Positions 43,825-53,084 of a stretch of 64,000 bases of DNA are shown here, one piece after another. The position numbers were made by a program, and so were the translations under genes. Source of the DNA: Lacibacter sp. H375 (GTDB taxonomy: Bacteria; Bacteroidota; Bacteroidia; Chitinophagales; Chitinophagaceae); the NCBI RefSeq assembly GCF_037892425.1, contig NZ_JBBKTT010000001.1, positions 3,286,001 to 3,350,000 on the forward strand. Direction: 5' to 3'. The stretch's first letter is position 1. The number at the start of each line of letters is the position of its first letter. The notes below the pieces were generated by a model. The model worked only from the letters and a program-made list of their open reading frames with translations, searched no databases and was not told the DNA's origin.

Positions 43825-46023
43825 ATGTTTAAGAAATATAAGTTACACTTTACCGGCTTTGTTGTAGCTATCAGTCTTTTTATAAGCAGTGTTACCTATG
43901 CACAGCAGATAAATGGTGCGTATGAACTATTTCGTGATACAAAGCAAACTGTTGATAACAGAGTGAGCGATTTAATTAGTCGTCTTACACTTGAAGAAAA
44001 AGCAATTCTTTTAAATCATCGGGGAACAACAATTGAGCGATTTAATATTAAGTCGGATGGATGGAACCAATGTTTGCATGGCGTATGGTGGGATCGACCT
44101 ACAACTATGTTTCCGGTTTCAATTGCAATGGCTGCAACATGGAATACAAAGTTGATTCATGACGTGGCAAATATTATTTCAGATGAAGCCCGTGCGATTT
44201 ATAATGGTTGGCAAACTGATACAACATTTAAAGGAGAAAAGAAAGGTTTGATTTACCGGGCTCCGGTGATTAATGTAAGCCGCAATCCTTATTGGGGCAG
44301 AATCAATGAAAGTTATGGGGAAGATCCTTTTTTAACGGGAAGAATGGGTGTTGCATTTGTGAAAGGGCTCCAGGGAAATGATCCGAAATATTTAAAACTG
44401 ATTTCAACATTGAAGCATTATGCCGTAAACAATGTAGAGGTCGACCGCATGAAACTTTCAGCCAATGTAAGTGAACGTATGTTGCATGAATTTTGGTTGC
44501 CTCATTTTTACGATTGTATCACTGAGGGAGGTGCGCAATCAGTGATGGCTTCTTACAATGCTATTAATGGAGTGCCGAACAACATTAACAAAATGCTTCT
44601 TACTGATGTGCTTAAAAAGCAATGGGGCTTTAAGGGATTTGTAGTATCCGATTTAGGCGGTGTAAATACAATGGTAAGAGGCCATGAAGCCGGAAAAATG
44701 AGCTTTGAAGAAGCAGTTGCTAAGTCTATTATTGCCGGTTGTGATTTTTCCGATAATGAGTTCATGGAATATATACCAATTGCAGTTAAGAAAGGATTGC
44801 TGCCTCAAGATCGTTTGAACGATGCTTTGTTTAGAGTTTTGCGTGGTCGTTTTTTATTAGGCGAATTCGATCCTGCATCAATGGTGCCTTACAGTAAAAT
44901 ATCACCATCAGTAATTGGTAGTCAAAAGCACAGAGCAATGTCGTTGAAAACAGCGCAGGAAGCAATTGTTTTATTAAAGAATAAAAACAACACATTACCT
45001 CTCGATCGTAGGAAAATCAAAACAATAGCGGTTATAGGACCTCATGCAAATTTGTTTACAGCTGGTGGTTATAGTGGTAAAGTAAAAGACCCTGTAACAC
45101 CATTGCAGGGCATCAAAAATAGAATGTTACCGGGAACCGAAATTCTTTTTACCGAAGGAGCTCAAATAGCACCACCGAGAGACAGCACAGCTCAAAAGTT
45201 TGATAAAGAAAATGAATTAAAAAAAGCTGTTGAATTTGCAAAGAGGGCCGATGTAGTTATTTTATATGTTGGCACTACTCTGGCTATTGAAGCAGAGGGA
45301 AGAGATCGCAAATCGCTAGGGTTACCTGGTAATCAGGAAGAGTTGGTTCTTGCTGTTTTAGCAGTTAATCCCAGAACGATTGTTGTGGAAATGAACGCAG
45401 GTCCTTTAACTATTCCTGCTATTAAAGATAAAGTTCCTGCTATACTGGAAGCCTGGTGGTTGGGTGAGGAAGGAGGAAATGCGATTGCTGATGTTATTTT
45501 CGGCAATGTAAATCCTGGCGGTAAACTTCCATTAACGGTTTATGTTTCCGAAACGCAGGTGCCTTCAGTTGATGAATATGATGTTACAAAAGGTTTCACT
45601 TACATGTATGTGAAAGGAAAACCATTGTTTGCTTTTGGACATGGCTTAAGCTATACAAACTTCACTTATACGAACTTAAAAATAGCATCGAAGAAAGTTA
45701 AAGACAACGGAGTTGTCAATATCAGTGTTACTGTACAAAATACAGGTAAACGACAAGGAGATGAAGTTGTGCAGGTTTATGTGCATGATATTGAAAGCAG
45801 TGTTAAAAGACCCGCCAAAGAATTAAGGGCATTCGAAAAAGTAAGCCTTAGGCCTGGAGAAAAGAAGACACTTGATTTTGTAATTCCCATTAGGAAGTTT
45901 GCTTTTTATGACGAGAAATCACATGGCTTTATGGTGGAGCCTGGCTTGTTCGATATCATGATTGGTAGTTCGTCTGAAGATATCCGTTTAAAAGATAAAG
46001 TAGAAGTGATTGCTTCAAAATAA
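43825..46023 (+). CDS. Glycoside hydrolase family 3, beta-xylosidase/glucosidase-like, exported
   Basis: A signal peptide ends at SVTYAQ. Residues about 40-350 form the GH3 N-terminal barrel, with LKHYAVNN (Lys197, His198) and the nucleophile Asp276 in FVVSDLGG. Residues about 385-600 form the alpha/beta sandwich (VIGPHANLFTAGGYSG, EAWWLGEEGGNAIADVIFG), and about 640-715 a fibronectin III-like domain. Length (732) is typical. The substrate could be xylo-, gluco- or arabino-oligosaccharide; the locus favours pentosides. It is probably periplasmic. The next gene is a GH51 112 bases away. Confidence 0.92.
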   Translation: MFKKYKLHFTGFVVAISLFISSVTYAQQINGAYELFRDTKQTVDNRVSDLISRLTLEEKAILLNHRGTTIERFNIKSDGWNQCLHGVWWDRPTTMFPVSIAMAATWNTKLIHDVANIISDEARAIYNGWQTDTTFKGEKKGLIYRAPVINVSRNPYWGRINESYGEDPFLTGRMGVAFVKGLQGNDPKYLKLISTLKHYAVNNVEVDRMKLSANVSERMLHEFWLPHFYDCITEGGAQSVMASYNAINGVPNNINKMLLTDVLKKQWGFKGFVVSDLGGVNTMVRGHEAGKMSFEEAVAKSIIAGCDFSDNEFMEYIPIAVKKGLLPQDRLNDALFRVLRGRFLLGEFDPASMVPYSKISPSVIGSQKHRAMSLKTAQEAIVLLKNKNNTLPLDRRKIKTIAVIGPHANLFTAGGYSGKVKDPVTPLQGIKNRMLPGTEILFTEGAQIAPPRDSTAQKFDKENELKKAVEFAKRADVVILYVGTTLAIEAEGRDRKSLGLPGNQEELVLAVLAVNPRTIVVEMNAGPLTIPAIKDKVPAILEAWWLGEEGGNAIADVIFGNVNPGGKLPLTVYVSETQVPSVDEYDVTKGFTYMYVKGKPLFAFGHGLSYTNFTYTNLKIASKKVKDNGVVNISVTVQNTGKRQGDEVVQVYVHDIESSVKRPAKELRAFEKVSLRPGEKKTLDFVIPIRKFAFYDEKSHGFMVEPGLFDIMIGSSSEDIRLKDKVEVIASK

Positions 46024-46135
46024 ATCAGGTTAAAAAATGTTTGCCAATTCATTTCGAAAATTACCACATGAAATCAATTTATGTAAATGAATAATCAAGT
46101 TTAAAATATGAATATAATTAATCAAAAAAAATAGT

Positions 46136-47722
46136 ATGAAGAAAATCAAATGCATACTTGTTATTTTAATCAGCAGTTTGTGTGTCAGTAACCTGTATGC
46201 TCAAAATGCACGCATTAAAATCGATATTGAGCGAACTGTGGGTGAGGTAAATAAACATATATACGGAAATTTTGTAGAGCATCTTGGTCGTTGTGTTTAT
46301 GGTGGAATTTATGATACAGTATCAAAGCTCTCTGATGAAAATGGATTCAGAACGGATGTGCTGGCAGCTGTAAAAGAATTGAACCCAACAATTATTCGCT
46401 ACCCCGGAGGTAACTTTGTTTCCAACTATAACTGGCTTGATGGAGTAGGACCAAAGTCTGATCGTATTCCACGATTGGAGCTTGCATGGTACACGTTAGA
46501 ACCAAATACTTTCGGCACAAATGAATTTATGCAATATTGCAAGCGTGTTGGTGCCGATCCTTATTTCTCAGTAAATATGGGTACCGGTACAATTGAAGAA
46601 GCACGACGTTGGGTTGAGTATTGCAATGTTAAAGAAGGCCCTTACTATGCAGAATTAAGACGAAAACATGGTTTCCCTGAGCCACATGGTATAAAATACT
46701 GGAGTCTTGGAAACGAAATGGATGGTCCCTGGCAAATGGGACACATGAATGCTGAAGATTACGTAAAGAAAGCGAGGGAAGCTGCAAAGCTCATGCTGCG
46801 CACTTCACCAGAAATAAAATTAATTGCGGCAGGTTCGTCAAATTACCGTGAAGGTGCCGATCCGGATCATTGGAACTACACTATTTTAAATGGGCTGAAA
46901 GATGTGATCGATTATATTGCTTTGCATATTTATGTAGGCAACCCTGATACTAATTATTACAACTTTATATCAACACCATTGGTACTAGAGCAACGTACTA
47001 AAGTTGTAAAGGGTATGATTGATCAAGTAATGCAAACGGCGAACCGACTCAACCGTGATCCCATCTATATAGCATGGGATGAATATAATGTTTGGTACAG
47101 GGCCAGAAGAGGTAATGCAGCAAGAGGAAAAAATGCATTGGAAGAACGATACAACCTGGAGGATGCTTTAGTTATAGCTGGTTTTCTAAATGCGTTTGTC
47201 CGGAATGCAGATATCGTGAAGATGGCAAACATGGCCCAGCTGGTAAATGTAATTGCACCTATTTTTACAAATGAGCAAGGGATGTTTAAACAAACAATTT
47301 TCTATCCGTTGCAATTGTTTGCGAATAATGTGTATGGCACGTCTTTAGATGTATTCGTTGATTGTGAAACATACAATACGAATAAGTTCTTTGTAGGTCT
47401 GGGTGAAACAACTACACAACAAAGCAAGGTGCCTTACCTTGACGTGTCAGCAACTTACAAAGATGATGAAGTAGTTATTTGTGTTCTTAACCGCAATAAA
47501 GATCAGTCCATCAAAACAGATATTCTCTCACAGAATGGCGCTTTTGCGGGCAACATAGAAGTGTATGAAATAAATGGTCCTGATATTAAATCAACTAATG
47601 ATTTCGGAAAAACAGAAGTGCAAACCGTAAAAAAGCCATTTGTAAAAGGAACAGACAAAACAATTACCTATTCTTTCCCGCCTCATTCATTTACGATTTT
47701 GAAGGGCAGGATTAGCAGGTAA
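46136..47722 (+). CDS. Alpha-L-arabinofuranosidase, GH51 (first copy), exported
   Basis: A signal peptide (MKKIKCILVILISSLCVSNLYAQ) precedes a GH51 barrel. The acid/base is Glu194 in WSLGNEMDGPWQ and the nucleophile Glu316 in AWDEYNVWY. The N-terminal GNFVEHLGRCVYGGIYD and the IRYPGGNFVSNYNW block are family signatures. A C-terminal beta domain ends with YSFPPHSFTILKG. The retaining enzyme removes terminal arabinofuranose from arabinan, arabinoxylan or oligosaccharides. It is the last gene before a 613-base spacer. Confidence 0.94.
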   Translation: MKKIKCILVILISSLCVSNLYAQNARIKIDIERTVGEVNKHIYGNFVEHLGRCVYGGIYDTVSKLSDENGFRTDVLAAVKELNPTIIRYPGGNFVSNYNWLDGVGPKSDRIPRLELAWYTLEPNTFGTNEFMQYCKRVGADPYFSVNMGTGTIEEARRWVEYCNVKEGPYYAELRRKHGFPEPHGIKYWSLGNEMDGPWQMGHMNAEDYVKKAREAAKLMLRTSPEIKLIAAGSSNYREGADPDHWNYTILNGLKDVIDYIALHIYVGNPDTNYYNFISTPLVLEQRTKVVKGMIDQVMQTANRLNRDPIYIAWDEYNVWYRARRGNAARGKNALEERYNLEDALVIAGFLNAFVRNADIVKMANMAQLVNVIAPIFTNEQGMFKQTIFYPLQLFANNVYGTSLDVFVDCETYNTNKFFVGLGETTTQQSKVPYLDVSATYKDDEVVICVLNRNKDQSIKTDILSQNGAFAGNIEVYEINGPDIKSTNDFGKTEVQTVKKPFVKGTDKTITYSFPPHSFTILKGRISR

Positions 47723-48335
47723 AGGTTACAAGAGAAATAGACGCTTGGTGCAGCTAATATTGTTTACTGCAAACACACATCCTACAATAAATGATTTGAT
47801 AATTTGGAAAAAACATACCCTTTATTCTTATTGCTAGGAGAAGATTTAACGGAATTGTTTAGCGACTTTGACTTTAACAAAGTAGAAGTTAGTACGTAAT
47901 AAGAACAATCAAAATTTTCAAAAACGTAATTGTTTAATTTTTTTTTAATGTTATAGTTGTATGAATTCAACAATCGGAAATCAGTACGAAAATTGGTACT
48001 TTTTGTTGAAATATTGGGACTTTTAGGCGAACTAAATTAACTAATAATTGTCAATTTTACAATTATTGATTCCTAACGATTAAAACGAACTTGCTATGAT
48101 TATAACTACTCTCACGTTTGTATCTACCTGACAAATTTAAATGATGCTGTATTACTCTTAAAAGTTTGCATGATCATTTTCATTTAAACCTGAACTAAGA
48201 TTTTATACTCGAATTAAATATTTTAATTATGGACAGATGGCCCAATCATCGTCTGTATTTAATTGGCACTTTTATTTACTAAAAATAGTAGTGTATTAAC
48301 AAACCTGCATTTATATAAAAACCAAAAAAACGATT
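47723..48335. other. Long spacer before the second susC
   Basis: No gene of normal quality is seen in 613 bases. A perfect inverted repeat AATAATTGT (48043-48051) / ACAATTATT (48059-48067) with a 7-base loop may be a regulatory site. A stop-free plus-strand frame of about 60 codons ends at the TAA at 47897-47899 with a protein-like tail (EDLTELFSDFDFNKVEVST), but it has no ATG and I do not call it. The A/T content rises towards the susC start. A promoter for the second SusCD operon probably lies here. Confidence 0.5.
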
Positions 48336-51300
48336 ATGAAGGAAACAAACTCCCTCCTGCCAAAAAAAATGATCGGACTACTGATTATTTTTTTTACCCT
48401 CTTTTTTTCAAACAGCCTGTATGCACAGTCCGCTATAACCGGAACTGTTGTAGATAAAGCAGGCAAACCAGTTAGTGCTGCCACTGTAACGGTTAAAGGA
48501 AAGTCTGTAGCCACCAAAACCGGTGATAACGGAAACTTTTCTGTAACTGCATCTCCTGACGATGTGCTTATAATTACATCAGTTGGTTTTGCAACTCAGG
48601 AAGTATCACTCAACGGCAAAACTTCGATAAGTATTGTAATGGATGCTGCTGCTTCCGATTTGGGGGAAGTAGTGGTAATCGGTTATGGTACACAACGGGT
48701 AAAAGATTTAACCGGTTCTGTTTCTGCCATTAATATTACTGAAACAAGAAAGTATTCCACCAGCGATATGTCGCAGCTTTTACAGGGCAGGGCAACTGGT
48801 GTGCAAGTAAATAGTGATGGCCAGCCCGGTGCTGCACCAAGTGTACGTATCCGGGGCTTCAGCACATTTGGAGGATCACAACCGTTTTATGTTGTTGATG
48901 GTGTTCCTGGTGCTAGTATTCGTGATTTTAGTCCGAATGATATTGAAAGCATGACTGTTTTAAAAGATGCATCAGCTGCTGCCATTTATGGTGCTGCAGC
49001 TGCAAATGGTGTAATTATTATTACAACAAAACAGGGGCGGAAAAACTCTGAAATGAAAATTACATACAATGGTTATTATGGTATTGACAAAGTATGGCAA
49101 ATTCAGGATGTAACAAACCGTGCTCAGTATCAATTGCTCAACAATGAATCTCGTATCAATGCAGGCAAACCATTATTTCCTGCTAACGACCCAACAAATC
49201 CGTTGTTTGTAAATAATATTGATACTGATTGGCAAAAAGAAGGTTTAAAAACCGGGAACCGTCAAAATCACAATGTAAATATGTCTGGAGGTGGTGCAAA
49301 TAGTACCTACAATATTTCTCTTGATTATTTTGATAACAACGGTACCTATGTAGGTAATGGCCCGGACTATAAGCGATACACTGCACGTGTTAATACTTCT
49401 GCAGAAAAAGGACGCTTTAAGATTGGTCAATCACTCAGCTATACACATTCAAAGGAAAATACACTCACCTTCAGAGACGATATCTTGTTAGGTGGTATTC
49501 CTCCATTGATTGGTTCGTTAGTAATTGCAATTCCAACAATGCCGGTTTATGACTCAAGAAATCTCAATGGGTTTGGTGGATCTAATTCTGAATTTAATGG
49601 AGCTAATTCATTAAATGGTATTGGTGTTAACAGCGTACTGGAAAACTATGTAGATGTGGACCGTACGTTTGCTAATGTGTATGGTGAATATAAAATCTTA
49701 AAGAGTAGCGGTCATAATCTTAAATTCAAAACAAGTTTGAATTACGATAAAACAATTACCAGGGATTACACATGGCAACCTGCTTTTTATTTTGGAAATT
49801 TTTTCAGTAGAAATATTGCCCGTTTGAATGATGACTCGAGAGTGTTTACAAATGCTTCAATAGAAAATACATTAGATTATCAAAAAGAGTTTGGCAAACA
49901 TAATGTAGAAGCTTTACTCGGTCAATCGTATAGGTATGGAAGTTCGGTTTTCAGAGGAAGCAGAGCAGAAGGTTTCACCCTTCCTTACTATCCGGTAATT
50001 AACAATGGTCAGACACGCTCTTCCAGCGGCTCAGAATTTGAGAATGCGTTAAGTTCTTATTTCGGAAGGATTAATTATTCTTACGATGATAAGTACTTGT
50101 TATCAGCGTCGCTTCGCAGAGATGGGTCATCGAGGTTTGCGCCTGCAAATAAGTTCGGTTATTTCCCTGCAGCATCAGTGGGTTGGAAGATCAGCAGCGA
50201 GGAATTCTGGAAGGTTCCGGAGTCAATTGTTTCTGATCTTAAATTAAGAGCAAGCTATGGCAAATTGGGTAACCAGCAAATTGCAGATTATCAATTCCAG
50301 GGAACAATTAATACCGGAGTGGTTTATACGTTTAACGGTATCAGTTATACGGGTGGTTTACAAACTTTAGTTGCCTCGCCTGATATAAAATGGGAATCAA
50401 AGGAAATTGTGAATGTAGGTTTTGATGCAAAATTCCTAAATGGGGCAATTGATTTCTCGGCAGAATATTACAATGCAAAAAGTACAGATATCCTGGTTGG
50501 TATCACTATTCCTGCAAGTGTAGGTTTTTCAAACCTTAACCCTGTAGTAAATGCAGCATCTCTCCAAAATTCAGGATTTGAATTCTCTGCAGTATACCAC
50601 AAACGGAAAGGCGATTTCACATTTGACATTTCTGCAAACTTCTCAACATTAAAAAACAAAGTACTGGCCTTGGGTGGTAATAATGAACCACTCGTTGGAG
50701 TTGGTGCAAGAACAGTTATTGGTGGCGAAGTGGGGGCTCATTACGGATTTGTATATGATGGTTTATTTCAGACACAAGCTGAGATTAATGCACATGCAAC
50801 TCAGTTCGGAGCTGTACTTAAACCCGGAGATGTCCGTTACAAAGATATCAGCGGACCTGATGGCAAACCTGATGGTGTAGTGAACGAAGCATATGACAGA
50901 GTTACACTTGGAAGTGGTATTCCGAAATACAACTATGGTTTTTCATTTTCCGGTGCTTACAAAAATTTTGACTTATCGGTCTTTGCTTCAGGCAGCGCTA
51001 AGTTTTTAATCAACAGCAGAATGTATCGTGACCTGCATCATACAGCCGGTGCTATTAATTACCATGTTGATATGTTAAACAGATGGACACCCACCAATAC
51101 AAACACTGATATTCCAAGGTTAAATGATGATGATGTAAACAACGGTAAAGACTCAAATCGTCCGGGTTGGTTACAGAATGGTACTTATCTGCGCATTAAT
51201 ACAATTGCAATTGGTTATACACTTCCCACTATTATTAAAGCTGTGTCTAACGCAAGAATATATGCTACAGTTCAAAATCTGTACTCGTTTCAGAAATACC

Positions 51301-51407
51301 AGGGTTATAATCCTGATTTCACATCTGGCGTGTTGAATCCCGGTTTTGATTTCGGCTCTTATCCTAAACCAAGAACGATCATGTTTGGCGTACAGGTTAC
51401 ATTCTAA
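48336..51407 (+). CDS. SusC-like TonB-dependent outer-membrane transporter (second pair)
   Basis: A 1023-residue protein with signal peptide (ending NSLYAQ), a carboxypeptidase-regulatory-like domain (ITGTVVDKAGKPVSAATVTVKG), a TonB-box-like EVVVIGYGTQR, a plug with YVVDGVPG and MTVLKDASAAAIYG, and a beta-barrel ending MFGVQVTF with the expected terminal Phe. Its N-terminus is normal, in contrast to the first SusC. Together with the SusD encoded 27 bases downstream it should import arabinan- or arabinoxylan-derived oligosaccharides. Confidence 0.95.
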   Translation: MKETNSLLPKKMIGLLIIFFTLFFSNSLYAQSAITGTVVDKAGKPVSAATVTVKGKSVATKTGDNGNFSVTASPDDVLIITSVGFATQEVSLNGKTSISIVMDAAASDLGEVVVIGYGTQRVKDLTGSVSAINITETRKYSTSDMSQLLQGRATGVQVNSDGQPGAAPSVRIRGFSTFGGSQPFYVVDGVPGASIRDFSPNDIESMTVLKDASAAAIYGAAAANGVIIITTKQGRKNSEMKITYNGYYGIDKVWQIQDVTNRAQYQLLNNESRINAGKPLFPANDPTNPLFVNNIDTDWQKEGLKTGNRQNHNVNMSGGGANSTYNISLDYFDNNGTYVGNGPDYKRYTARVNTSAEKGRFKIGQSLSYTHSKENTLTFRDDILLGGIPPLIGSLVIAIPTMPVYDSRNLNGFGGSNSEFNGANSLNGIGVNSVLENYVDVDRTFANVYGEYKILKSSGHNLKFKTSLNYDKTITRDYTWQPAFYFGNFFSRNIARLNDDSRVFTNASIENTLDYQKEFGKHNVEALLGQSYRYGSSVFRGSRAEGFTLPYYPVINNGQTRSSSGSEFENALSSYFGRINYSYDDKYLLSASLRRDGSSRFAPANKFGYFPAASVGWKISSEEFWKVPESIVSDLKLRASYGKLGNQQIADYQFQGTINTGVVYTFNGISYTGGLQTLVASPDIKWESKEIVNVGFDAKFLNGAIDFSAEYYNAKSTDILVGITIPASVGFSNLNPVVNAASLQNSGFEFSAVYHKRKGDFTFDISANFSTLKNKVLALGGNNEPLVGVGARTVIGGEVGAHYGFVYDGLFQTQAEINAHATQFGAVLKPGDVRYKDISGPDGKPDGVVNEAYDRVTLGSGIPKYNYGFSFSGAYKNFDLSVFASGSAKFLINSRMYRDLHHTAGAINYHVDMLNRWTPTNTNTDIPRLNDDDVNNGKDSNRPGWLQNGTYLRINTIAIGYTLPTIIKAVSNARIYATVQNLYSFQKYQGYNPDFTSGVLNPGFDFGSYPKPRTIMFGVQVTF

Positions 51408-51434
51408 ACATCATCATACTTAAAAAAAATAATT

Positions 51435-52997
51435 ATGAAAAAAATATCGATTCTCATCATCAGTTGCTTGTTTGTTATCAGCGGATGCGACAAGAAACTT
51501 GATTTGGTAAACCCGAATTTATTAACCTCATCAGATTACTGGAAAACCAAAGAGCAGGCCTATGCAGGTGTAACAGCAATTTACAATGCATTGACTGTTG
51601 ATGGTTCTTACATGCGTTCATTTCCCGGTTTAACAGATAGTCGTGGCGATGATTTTACAGGTGACAGTCCATGGCTCGACCTGGTATTGACAGGGCAGTT
51701 TATCATACCATCAACTTCCGCTCCTGTATTCTGGATTTGGAGAGAGTTCTATCTTGTGATTAACAGAGCCAACCAGGTAATTTTCTATGTAAGCAAATAC
51801 GATGAATCTGTATTGCCTGCAGCAGAAAAAAACAGACTGCTTGGTCAGGCATATTTCCTTCGTGGATTGGCTTACTATAACCTCGCTACCACGTTTAAAG
51901 AAGTTCCTGTAATTACAGAACCAATTACAACTCCCGCAGATTACAGTACACCAACTGCAACAGAAGAAGTTTTATGGAATCAGATATTTTCCGATTTTGC
52001 TGCCGCAGAAACCAATCTTCCAATTACATATACGAATGTTACAGGTTTGGATGCGGGTCAAAAAGGTAGAGCTACAAAAGGTGCAGCAGCGGGCATGTTG
52101 GCCAAATCGTATTTATTCAGAAAAGATTATGCAAAGGCTGGCACACAATTAGAGAAATTTTTCGCTGGTGGCCCCTTAGCAAATGTTTACTCGTTAATGC
52201 CTGATTACCGTGACAATTTCAGAGATGTAAACGAGAATAATGCAGAATCACTTTTTGAAGTTCAGTTTACAGAAGGCGTTGGCACCGATATTAACTGGTG
52301 TTGTGATCCTGTTGGTTCATGGAAACAAGTGCAGGCAATTTCTGTTACATACGGAATGGAAGGTGCTGGCTTTTCAGATTACCTGCCTACACGTTGGATA
52401 TATGATGAATACAAACTGGAACAAACAGTTGATGGGAAAAGCGATCCTCGTCTGTTAGTAACAATTGCATCATATGAACCAGCAGACAATTCAACAATGG
52501 CTTATGGCCGTCCATGGTTCAATCCGATAAACAGAATTTATCCAAGAAAATATACAAATGATGGCGTGGGTAACGGTAAACCATTTGAAGGAGCAGCCGA
52601 ATCGGGCATCAACTACAGAATCCTGCGTTATGCTGATATTTTGTTGATGTATGCCGAAGTGTTAAATGAAACAAACAGAACCAGTCAGGCTTATCCATTC
52701 ATTCAGCAAGTGAGAACAAGAGCAAAGCTTCCAAACCTCGCTACTGTAAAGCCAAACATGACGCAAGCGCAGATGCGTGACCAGATTGCACACGAAAGAG
52801 CTTTGGAATTTGCAATTGAAGGGCAACGTATCAATGATATTATTCGTTGGGGATGGTTGTATGATGCAACAAAACTTGCCCAATTAAAAGCGCATGATGC
52901 TGACTTCAATTTTTGGAAACCAGGTAAAGAATACCTTCCAATCCCGCAACAGGAACTGGATGTAAATAAAAATCTTAAACCTAATTCAGCAAACTAA
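51435..52997 (+). CDS. SusD/RagB family nutrient-binding lipoprotein (second pair)
   Basis: The lipoprotein signal ends in ISGC (Cys18). The 520-residue protein follows the SusD plan: DYWKTKEQAYAGVTAIYNAL, the helix RLLGQAYFLRGLAYYNLATTF, and the late blocks YADILLMYAEVLNE, IAHERALEFAIEGQR and INDIIRWGW. It is a surface glycan-binding lid for the preceding SusC. A strong terminator follows, so this pair may be transcribed separately from the hydrolase genes downstream. Confidence 0.95.
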   Translation: MKKISILIISCLFVISGCDKKLDLVNPNLLTSSDYWKTKEQAYAGVTAIYNALTVDGSYMRSFPGLTDSRGDDFTGDSPWLDLVLTGQFIIPSTSAPVFWIWREFYLVINRANQVIFYVSKYDESVLPAAEKNRLLGQAYFLRGLAYYNLATTFKEVPVITEPITTPADYSTPTATEEVLWNQIFSDFAAAETNLPITYTNVTGLDAGQKGRATKGAAAGMLAKSYLFRKDYAKAGTQLEKFFAGGPLANVYSLMPDYRDNFRDVNENNAESLFEVQFTEGVGTDINWCCDPVGSWKQVQAISVTYGMEGAGFSDYLPTRWIYDEYKLEQTVDGKSDPRLLVTIASYEPADNSTMAYGRPWFNPINRIYPRKYTNDGVGNGKPFEGAAESGINYRILRYADILLMYAEVLNETNRTSQAYPFIQQVRTRAKLPNLATVKPNMTQAQMRDQIAHERALEFAIEGQRINDIIRWGWLYDATKLAQLKAHDADFNFWKPGKEYLPIPQQELDVNKNLKPNSAN

Positions 52998-53011
52998 TGA
53001 TCTGAAGAATT

Positions 53012-53053
53012 GATAATTCCCGCTCGATTTCTGCGGACGGGAATTATCTTTTT
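53012..53053 (+). terminator. Intrinsic terminator after second susD
   Basis: GATAATTCCCG at 53012-53022 pairs perfectly with CGGGAATTATC at 53038-53048, followed by a short T-run. The 15-base loop is longer than usual, so partial read-through into the downstream genes is possible. Confidence 0.8.
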
Positions 53054-53084
53054 CAAGTAACAAAGAATAATAAGTAATCATTTT

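Noticed and set aside
47782-47973. Minus-strand 63-codon frame after the first GH51
   Set aside because: Asn/Lys/Ser-rich low-complexity translation typical of A/T-rich non-coding DNA; the opposite strand has a more protein-like but ATG-less frame.
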